DNA from: Isoetes taiwanensis
Taxonomy: Eukaryota > Streptophyta > Lycopodiopsida > Isoetales > Isoetaceae
Reading direction: 5' to 3'
Assembly (NCBI GenBank): GCA_021234155.1
Contig: JAJEKV010000002.1
Location: 17,608,041 to 17,672,040, forward strand
DNA: 64,000 nucleotides
The notes below the pieces were generated by a model that worked only from the letters and a program-made list of their open reading frames with translations, had not been told where the DNA came from and made no database searches. Position 1 is the stretch's first letter, and each line of letters opens with the position of its first letter. The position numbers were made by a program, and so were the translations under genes. Positions 56,135 through 64,000 of this stretch are shown in pieces.

Positions 56135-57125
56135 ATGCCACTAAATAGGGATCGTGCCTCGGCGTGGTATCCTCGAATTGCCGCGGGCTTTCCATGGCGT
56201 AGGGGACGATCTCAATTCCGCCGCCATGGACATGGACCTTATCTTCCTCATGGAAACATGGGAACATCCGGGTCACAAGCTACGATTTGCCGGGGATACC
56301 GGCCTACTCTCGGTCTTCAATGAGTGCACCGGGAAACGAGGACACGGAGGAATTGCGTGTTATTACCGGGCGACTTTGGCCCAATCGGTCTCCTGTGTAA
56401 GGCGTGACAGTGCAACAGAGATATTGTGGGTGCGTCGCGAAACGGCGATGGCGACCCTCTCTTTGTGGCGGCTTGCTACTTCCCACATGCCGAGAGCAAC
56501 TTTTACCACACGCACTTGGATGTGGGCGGTAGGGAGCCCTATGTCGATCTATATGATGACATACGCCAGCATGCACAATTGGGCAAGGTCATGTTGCTTG
56601 GAGATTTCACGCGCCGCATCAGGGCGAAAGCAGATCCCAAAATTCGCACCTCTAGCCGAGGATGTGTTGCAAATGGACCCCGGCAGAGATGGTTTGGCCA
56701 AGGGCGCCGATGACGACCCGTGTGACACGGTATGGCCGTACCGCCTGTTCTTTCGGGCGATATCTTTGACCTGGTCATTTGCAATGGGGTGGCACAGGGG
56801 CAGCCCCTCCGGCCGCTTCACTTGTAGACGGGAGAACTGTGGGGGCGGCACCGGTGTGGTGGATTACGTGCTAGCAGACGAGCAATGCCTACACTTGATC
56901 ACTCGCCCGGTGTCCGGGGACAGTGGCGGGACGAGGAAGTAGACTCCGACCATCAGCCCCTGTTCTTGCAGATAGATTGGCAGGCCAACCGAGCACCCAT
57001 TGCCCCAACACCCCATGTACCACGGTTGCGTCATGGACTATGATCATGCGGCGGTCTATGCGAGGATGCTTGAGCATGAGCTGCCGGGAGTCTGCCGCAA
57101 CTCCCCACACCTCAACAATGAGGCG
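56135..57125 (+). pseudogene. LINE-A ORF2 part 1: apurinic-type endonuclease
   Basis: Fragments in two phases give the family motifs in order: MDMDLIFLMETWEH (metal-binding Glu), HGGIACYYRA, AACYFPHAESNFY, VMLLGDFTRRI (canonical GDFNAR, here altered), GVVDYVLAD and DSDHQPLFLQ. This domain nicks the target DNA that primes reverse transcription. The Asn of GDFN is replaced by Thr in this copy and the phase changes several times. Confidence 0.82.
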
Positions 57126-57189
57126 GCCTAGCTGAACCCCGGCTCGAGGGTAGGGGACATATGCTTTGGGAGAGACCGCTCGACGATCC

Positions 57190-59340
57190 ACGTGGGCTGC
57201 AACCACCTTCCCCGCAATCACTGGTTCGATGACGAATGTCGGGAGCTGAAACGATGGCTCCGCCAAGTGCTCGACCCCACCATTCGCCCGCAGGCCGTCC
57301 GTCAATACCGCTCCTTCCTCAAGACCAAGAAAGCCAGGTACCTTGCGGAGCACCAAAAACAGATGTTTGGTCTTCTAGACCGCCACCCTAGGGCCTTCTG
57401 GAGAAAGGTCTTGAGTAAGCCTGCACAGCCCACAGGAAATATTACCCCGGAACAATGGGTGAGATACTTGCAGCAGCCTATATGACCCAATGGGAAGCCG
57501 GGCACCGCCTCTCCGCAGCATGTGCCTAGTAATCGGGTCATTATTGAAGGGGTGTCATAATAGGCCCGCAACGCCCGCTAACGGGAAGGCAAAGAGATTT
57601 GGATGGTATGCGTGGTGAGCTTCTCAAGTGGGCGGGCCCCAATGGTGCGGTTCACAAAGACTCTTCAACAGTGGCATTGCAAGAAGGCTTCCCCGCCTTT
57701 GGACTACCAGTAGAGTTGTGCCCATATACAAAGCGGGGACCCCATGACCCAGCCAACTATCGCATTACCATTATGGTGCTTCCGTCTTTGCCAAGTTGCT
57801 TTTGCCGGGATTCTTGAGCGGGCGATTGACACTTTGGGCGGAGAGGATGGAGAAGTGCGGCTCAAGACGCCAGCGAAGCTTCCGCCCCGGCATTCTACTA
57901 TTGACCATATCTTCACTCTGCGAACACTCATAGAGGATAGCGGAATCGGCCGCCTTTAACTGCATTGTTGCTTTGTGGATTTCGCAAAGGCTTTTGACAC
58001 AGTGCCTCGGGATAAGTTGTGGGATGATTGAGACAGCTAGGGACCCCCGTCGACTTGCAGAATGCTATATACAGACTATACGAGGCTTGCTCCGGTCGTC
58101 TCACACTGTCGGGGGAGCCCGTTGTTAGTAGCATTGGGGTGCGCCAGGGCTGCCCTCTATCCCCGACGCTCTTCGGCTTGTACATTGACCAGCTAGAAGA
58201 ATGGCTAGGCGAAAGCACTGGGGGGGAGGCGTTCAGTTGTTGATGCACCACATAATCCCGCAACTCATATATGCCGATGATGTTGGCTCGCTTTCGATAT
58301 ACCCCGGAGGACATGCAACGCCACCTGGATGCTTTGGACACTTTCTGCCAATTCACTGACATGAGAGTTAACTTGGACAAGACAAGGGTGCTGCTGGTCC
58401 CATCATCTCGGCACCCACGTCTTCCCTCATTCACTTACCAGGGGCAGGTAGTGGAGGTGGCTCAGTCTTATAAGTATTTGGGCATTGAGTTTTCTACTAC
58501 CACACACTGGGATGCATCCATCAGGTTACGGGTCCTTTGCAGTCGGAAAGCCCCGTATGCAATGCAAAACAACAGTCACAAGGCGGTAGTGTATGCATGG
58601 GGTCACCAGCACACTTGTTCAGGGGCCTTGGTTGAACCGGTCCTCCTCTATGGGGCAGAAGTGTGGGGGCCAGTGATATCCCTCACCACTTGGAACGATC
58701 TAGAGCAGGTACAGAAAGCTTTCTTGGCCCGGGCACTGGGAGTGAAATCCACGGTCCCATATCAGATCTTGCTCCAAGAGACAGGCTTCCTTCCATTACA
58801 GAGGGCTGCGCTGGAACGTCACATTATTTACTTCGGAAGGTGGTGGCTATGGATGAAGCCCGGCTGCCCAACCTTGCTTTGGCGTGGCGATGGGCCCTTG
58901 GCGACTCAAAGCTTCTTTGGAAAGACAAGCAAGCCCGGTGGTTCTCACTATGGAATGTGCAGCACACGGATGTGGACCAGTGCATACATACAGGAAAGCG
59001 CCGCCTTGAAGCAAGCTTGGATGCTTGCTTCATGGCCAAGCTTTGGGATCTGAGGCCCTGTCACATGTCAAGGTGGCAAATTATCGGCAAAGCAGGTTAA
59101 TCCCATGCTCACGAGGGGCCCACACCACTACGTGCACCCATCTACCCATGAAAAGCGCCAGGTGATTGCTTCCATTCGCGACAGTGCACACCACCTCCGC
59201 ATTGAGACAGGGAGATGGATTGGGAGCCGCGTGAGGGCAGAGTCCGCCGAGTCTTTGCCAATAGGGCCATTGAGGATGAAAGTCACGCCCTCCGGGCCTT
59301 TGTCCGCTGCTGAGCATATCGGGGCTCGGTATGCTTTCGG
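57190..59340 (+). pseudogene. LINE-A ORF2 part 2: linker, reverse transcriptase, C-terminal region
   Basis: The linker GCNHLPRNHWFDDECRELKR opens it. RT pieces follow: GMRGELLKWAGPNG, HDPANYRITIMV, PPRHSTIDHIFTLRTLIEDS, CCFVDFAKAFDTVPRDKLW, then GVRQGCPLSPTLFGLYIDQL. YADD is encoded at about 58,268-58,279 (ctcatATATGCCGATGAT), just before a phase change. The thumb (EPVLLYGAEVWGPV) and C-terminus (ASIRDSAHHLRIETGRW) follow. At least five frameshifts and an in-frame stop are needed to connect it. Confidence 0.85.
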
Positions 59341-59536
59341 TTAGTTGTGCCCCATCAGGCCTTGCATGAGCTCTCGAGCACGGCCTCTGAGGGCTTGTTG
59401 GGATCGTACCTCAGGGAGGTAATGGATCTGCGGACTCGGTTATGCCCCCCGTCCAGGCATTAACCTCGGTTTGTACTTGTGATTATGTATATAATCTGTC
59501 AAAGATGTCAGCATCCTTATTGCTACTAAGGTTTTT

Positions 59537-59556
59537 CCCCCGAAAACCCTTCGGGG
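59537..59556 (+). other. LINE-A 3'-UTR hairpin, copy 3
   Basis: CCCCGAA and TTCGGGG pair around AACCC, flanked by GGTTTTT on the left and GGGGTTTTTTAATCC on the right. The same position in copy 4 reads CCTTGAAA/TTTCGAGG, with paired substitutions. Confidence 0.7.
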
Positions 59557-59653
59557 CGGGGGTTTTTTAATCCTGGTAGTAATACGCCTGCTGCTCTCTC
59601 TCTTTGTACTTGGGTCCCATAGGACAGTTGGTCTCCGCGGACGATAAAATCAT

Positions 59654-59702
59654 ATTCTATTCTATTCTATTCTATTCTATTCTATTCTATTCTATTCTAT
59701 TC
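59654..59702 (+). repeat. (ATTCT)n tail of LINE-A copy 3
   Basis: About ten pentanucleotide units directly follow the conserved GTCTCCGCGGACGATAAAATC of the LINE end. Confidence 0.92.
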
Positions 59703-60881
59703 TTTTACTCCTTAACATTTATGTTAACATTGCAAAAAGAGTAATGGACATTCGAACAAGATGCTCAAAGCAATCATATTAAAGGCACCGGGTATTTCTA
59801 TCATAATTATGGCAAAACCATATCTTGTTGATGGATGATGTTCGTTCTATGCTAAAAATGATATTATTGCTAATCACAATAAGTATCGCTCTCCCTTGCA
59901 TGTGCCACCTTCATCAAAAATGTATATGCAAGACCAATCTTGCATACATACTTTTGAGAAGTGCATGTGTATATGCATATAAACCATAGGTTCTTGAAGA
60001 AGTGCATATACAACAACAGAAAGAAAAAATGGTAGCAAATCTATTGAAGTGTGCACGCGATAACATGCACTTGCGATGTAATTGTATACTCACTTCGGAG
60101 TCTTGTATATGCAGCTCCAAACTGTGTACACACTTCTCCAGCTCTGCACACGCTTGAATTTTTGGATGGCGGTTTAGGGCGCATGTTTTACGTATGCTAC
60201 CTCAAATACCGAAGTTTTAGAACTCACAATACTTTTGGAGTATTATATGTTTGTTGTAGGTTTAGCTAATCTTAACTTGAATAGAAAAACATTTAGGGCC
60301 CTTAAAATTTGCCCCGATCTCGCCAAGGACGCTTTTATAGTTTGACTTGGCTAGACTATTACGCGATGGGGGCGGTGGCTGAAAATATCCATTTGCGATC
60401 CAAGCCGTCTTGAATGCCTATGGCAAGTTCATAGTTGATATCTCTTAAAACCGCAAGAAGCATCTCATGCGGCCTCTTTTGTCTTTCTCACCTCAATGGC
60501 AACGTCCAGCTCCAATGTTGTTCACCGACTAGTTTGGTTCTCGGACAAGAACATCCCCCTTCCCCCCCCCCCCTCCCTCCAACCCCGATTTCCCCAAGGA
60601 GTGTGTTCTACTCTGTCAAGTTCTGCACATGGAGCTCAAAATTAACATCAGTTCGCTATTTTAAGCCAGTTATCAGCCCTCTTTATCTAGTAGTTTGCAA
60701 AGCTGCTCTTGAATCGATAGAGCAATGTCTTGTTTTATGTGATCATCTCCCTTCCATTTGGGCAATTGTTTGCACATCATCCCTACATAGCATATTGTAC
60801 CCTACAAATGATCTACATAGCATATTGTACCCTACAAATGATAGACACGATCTTATTTTTGCATGTTAAATACTGTCTCTC
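59703..60881 (+). repeat. Mannanase 3' flank (copy C), second part
   Basis: Resumes the match to copy B (39,095-40,243). It contains a 33-bp addition near 59,860-59,893 relative to copy B. I see no gene in it; short frames repeat those of copy B without conservation of phase. Confidence 0.85.
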
Positions 60882-61410
60882 ACCAGGGCCCCAAGCTTAT
60901 TTGCTTGCTTCATTGTCCAAGAACAAGCTTGTAGCTATTGCATCAATTCGCACGGGGTCCCACAGGCTACGGATTGAGACAGATAGATGGGAGCGGCCGC
61001 GAATTGCCGCGGAAGTTTAGACTATGTGCATGTTGCCGCTGATGATTATTGAAGATGAAAGCCATACTCTTCCTCGAGTTGCCCCCGCTTTTGAGATAGT
61101 CAGGAATCATTTTTTCGACCCTAGCATTCCATTCCACGCTTCCACAACTTCTTCAAGCACCATCCGGTGCATGACTTGGCATTATACATACTTGAGGTTC
61201 TAGATAAACGTCTGCAATTACTGAGCCCTCAGTAGTCATTATCTAAGCTTGTGTAGTATCATCATTACTGCAAAGGTTTTTCCCTTGAAAACCTTTCGAG
61301 GCAGGGGTTTTTTAATCCTAGTAGAAATAATTGTACTAGCCCATTGTATGGGTCCCATGACCTATTGGTCTCCGTGGACGTTAAAAAAACTATTCTATTC
61401 TATTCTATTC
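60882..61410 (+). mobile_element. LINE-A copy 4, 3'-end fragment (529 bp)
   Basis: Starts in the ORF2 C-terminal region (ASIRTGSHRLRIETDRWERP), continues through a 3' UTR with the hairpin at 61,283-61,301, and ends (TATTC)3-4. It interrupts copy C exactly where copy B reads ACTGTCTCTCTCGC. The site duplication is only 2-4 bases (TC or TCTC) and ambiguous because of the CT-rich target. Confidence 0.88.
61283..61301 (+). other. LINE-A 3'-UTR hairpin, copy 4
   Basis: CCTTGAAA and TTTCGAGG pair (one G-T) around ACC, at the same place as the copy 3 hairpin, with the same T-rich flanks. Confidence 0.65.
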
Positions 61411-62010
61411 TCTCGCTATATTTTGCAGGCACTGCTGATTTTTTTAATGCATGCCTGCACTCCACGGCAACAAAAGAAATGCAAGCAACTGTAGTACAAT
61501 AATATCCTCAGGAACTTAATTCTTTTTACCTTTTCTAGGTTGAGTGGAACTAAAGCAAGCATGGCATGTGAAGCCCATATATTTCAAACAGTGGGGTTGG
61601 TTATTCTTTGATCCCACAAAAGAAACATTTAGCTGTTCCACAATGTCTACTGGCAGGATATGTAATCAGGGTATACAAAGGTCGAAATATGATATTTTGA
61701 CATTCTCATGTGTGCTGGCCTGATCGACTTGGTATGAAATGGTCATAGCCCAATGAAGAGAACTGGATGATCGTTGACTTTGATGATTGGTAGATCAAAT
61801 ACACAAGTACCTTGGACATTCTCACGATTCTTCTGCCCCGAATACTTTTGTGAAATTTTAAATTCCTTATGTTTGTCCAATATTAATGTTTCCTGTCCTA
61901 TTATTTTTCTTTTCTGAAAGGCGCCTCAATCTTTTGGTGTGGGGAAATGCCACATTTATTAGCTCGTTCGATATATTTTGATATATTTGTACCTTGTGTT
62001 TGTGTCTATC
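61411..62010 (+). repeat. Mannanase flank (copy C), third part
   Basis: 61,411-61,607 matches 40,244-40,455; then 61,808-62,010 matches 1,553-1,755. The 200 bp between has no counterpart in the window. It ends in TGTGTCTATCAATCAATC, a short (TCAA)n run not present in copy A. Confidence 0.82.
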
Positions 62011-64000
62011 AATCAATCAATCAATCTTGTTAATTTGGGATTTTCAGGTTTGGCCAAAAACTTTTTTGGAATTTTTTTTAGCATGATTTCCTAAGATTTC
62101 AGGGTTTTTAGATACCGGGAAATATTCCGATTATCCAAAAATTGCAGAAAATTAATTCGTTAAGATTTTTGGGGCTTTGGGATTTCGTGGCTTGGGTATC
62201 CATCCCCAAGATTTCTTTTCCTGCTTACGCTGCTATCTCCCATGTTCGAATACAGGTAAAGAAGGTCGTCTCCATTTAGAAAATAATCCAGGCAGATGCC
62301 AGAGAAAGTCAGTCGCAGCAGCAGATCCTTCGAGGTAGAGTCAGTGCGGTGACAGCCTCAACGACGGTAGATACGATGTTCACCTCTCGGCTACAAAGGC
62401 TAGAGCAACGCTCTGTAGCTCAGAAGCTGGGTGTACAGGAGGAGCTACGACCATCTGTATCCAAAATTCGTGATGGTATGCAGATGCAGGGTTTTTGTTT
62501 GAAGCCATGTAACTCTGTATGTTTTATTTCTAAGTATTGCAGAGGTTTGGAGGCTCGATTTTGTTTTTAATCTTGATCTTCCTCAGGGTGTATGCATCGG
62601 GATTTGCTGCATCAAGAAACTCTAAGGTGAGCATTTGTTCCTTATCTTCACATGCATATTCTTATATTTGTAAACCTAAACTTAGGAAAATCTGTACTTG
62701 CTTTGTTTGTACAGCCTAGAAGTGCAACCCCATTAAGCTTTTGAATCTACTGCAGAACATGAGGGAACTTGAGTTTAACACCCTAAAGCTTCCATATGGC
62801 CATCATAATTTCTAATCGTGCTAGCACCAAACCATACACAATCTTCGTTTGTGCAATTTATGGAGGCAAACTAGCATACACAATGCATTTCCTTTTGCGA
62901 GCTAACTAATATAATCTGTTTTTTGTTTATTCAAGCTTCTTTTGTGCAATTTGTAGAGGCAAACTTGCACAATGCATTTCCTTTGATGAGTTGTCATTGC
63001 GTTATTATTGTTCATCTAAGTCCAGAGAATCTATTACACAATGGCACTAAGTATTTAAACAGGCATAAAAGGCTAGAAATGTGAGGCCAAAATTCAGAGA
63101 TGTCTGGCTTTCAGGGGCAATGATACCTTTGTACAGACTACAGAGCACTACATTTTGGTAATTAGTACCTCTCAAATTGTAAGTCCTTGATGCTTCTGCT
63201 TTATGTTAAGAAGACCCATGACATCAGGTGTGCTGCAAGCTGATATCTTCAGATCATATGGGTTAGCAGGAAGCGTACAAGTTCTGCTTGCTCCAAAACA
63301 TGAGGTGGGCATTTTCTGTTCCTTATCTTCTATAAGTTACCCAGAAAGTGACATGTAGCTAAAGCTCAGCAAGACCATCTTCGTCAAAGTAGATCTTTCG
63401 AGCTTCATATCTTTACCCCATATGCTTTGTGATGCCTTTCTACACAATTGACATGATAGATGCACATCCTTGCTAAGGTAGAAAATCCAAATCTCTTTTG
63501 TGCACGACTGTCTATCTATTTATAGCAGTTTAAACTAGAGTAAACAAGCGACATTTTGATGTACCATTTGATGCATTGTTAGTCTGCTTAGCATTGCTAT
63601 ATCTTGCCTAACATGAGGATACCTTGCACTATCTGCTCTTGCATGCATGTCAAGTTCAAGAGAAGGTAAAGCATTTTCAAGCTGTGGTACACATTTGAAT
63701 CATGCCATTAACAGGTTCAAGTTGTACATGCGTGACTTCTTTTAAGCCCTAGGACATGATAAAAGTTGATGCTATCTTTTACTTACTTCCTGCACTAAAT
63801 TTATGCCTATTTTCAAAAGATGGCATATTGTCATCTCGCCAACCCCCTTGAACCCCCAAATTCCTCCATCCTCTTGCATGAAGGTGCACAGTTATGTTTC
63901 TTACAGTATTACTTGAGATAACTTACAGCTTTAATGGTTCGGGCCAGATATCCACTTGAAGCCTTTTCTGCTTACAATTGCCTCATATGTTTACCAGTTT
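62011..64000 (+). other. Terminal region with weak exon-like stretches
   Basis: Three stretches have paired splice signals and open phases. The first is 62,280-62,475 (acceptor CATTTAG, donor GATG|GTATGC), encoding a Gln-rich IQADARESQSQQQILRGRVS and MFTSRLQRLEQRSVAQKLGV. The second is 62,587-62,626 (CCTCAG...AAG|GTGAGC). The third is 63,228-63,304 (CATCAG...GAG|GTGGGC), encoding VLQADIFRSYGLAGSVQVLL. I recognise no family and cannot show that they belong to one gene. The rest is AT-rich and empty. It could be part of a gene running off the right edge. Confidence 0.25.

Larger units (their letters stand above)
53673..59702 (+). mobile_element. LINE-A copy 3, nearly full length (6.0 kb)
   Basis: The order is repeated 5' UTR, ORF1 with an RRM-like segment, ORF2 with endonuclease, RT and C-terminal part, a 3' UTR with hairpin, and an (ATTCT)n tail. 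Comparison with the empty copies at 1,430 and 39,083 puts its ends at 53,673 and 59,702, with loss of 12 target bases instead of a duplication. Multiple frameshifts and stops in both ORFs show it is inactive. Its GC content is visibly higher than that of the surroundings. Confidence 0.9.

Noticed and set aside
59537-59570. Rho-independent terminator (GC hairpin followed by T run)
   Set aside because: It is a LINE 3' UTR in a eukaryotic nuclear genome; the structure is conserved within the LINE family instead.

Overview
The window is nuclear DNA of a land plant with a large, repeat-packed genome. The evidence is plant-type endo-beta-mannanase (GH5) exons with a short GT-AG intron, Copia and chromodomain-Gypsy retrotransposons primed by initiator-Met tRNA, several LINE copies, long microsatellites and satellite arrays. 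A fern or other seed-free plant is my guess, but nothing here proves it. I see no intact host gene, no convincing tRNA or rRNA gene, and no prokaryotic feature.

The most striking structure is a nested one. A minus-strand LINE copy (LINE-A) is cut inside its reverse-transcriptase ORF. Its 3' half lies at 3,960-5,657 and its 5' half at 34,050-~34,900. The 28.4 kb between them (5,658-34,049) begins and ends with a 31-bp inverted repeat (26/31 matching, outer bases CACA...TGTG) and is flanked by a 3-bp duplication (ACA). I read it as one giant CACTA-like DNA element. From left to right it holds subterminal ACATGT repeats, ~170-bp tandem repeats, a ~1.1-kb satellite with 21-bp-arm palindromes, a 13.3-kb Gypsy chromovirus inserted into that satellite (TSD TGGGA), more satellite including an inverted part, a 2.2-kb minisatellite of 19-bp units, gene-like DNA that may be captured, a 119-bp tandem repeat and a right subterminal zone. 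No transposase was recognised. The Gypsy element carries about 4.5 kb of extra same-strand ORFs between its primer-binding site and gag.

The right half (34.9-64 kb) is built on a duplicated mannanase 3' end. One copy (38.58-40.46 kb) is fused in frame to a retrotransposon gag. A second copy (52.77-62.01 kb) keeps two exons and the nucleophile region but has a frameshift; it is interrupted by a nearly full-length LINE-A (53,673-59,702) and a LINE-A 3' end (60,882-61,410). A third trace is at 1,400-1,755. Upstream of the second copy are two minus-strand LINE-B copies next to long (AG/CT)n arrays. One LINE-B carries a 5.3-kb Copia element (LTRs 7 differences in 521 bp, TSD ATCTG) and the other a 560-bp foldback/MITE element. 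The last 2 kb contains weak exon-like stretches of an unrecognised gene.

Insertion order can be read directly: LINE-A before the giant element, then satellite growth, then Gypsy; LINE-B before Copia and the foldback element; mannanase duplication before the downstream LINE-A insertions.
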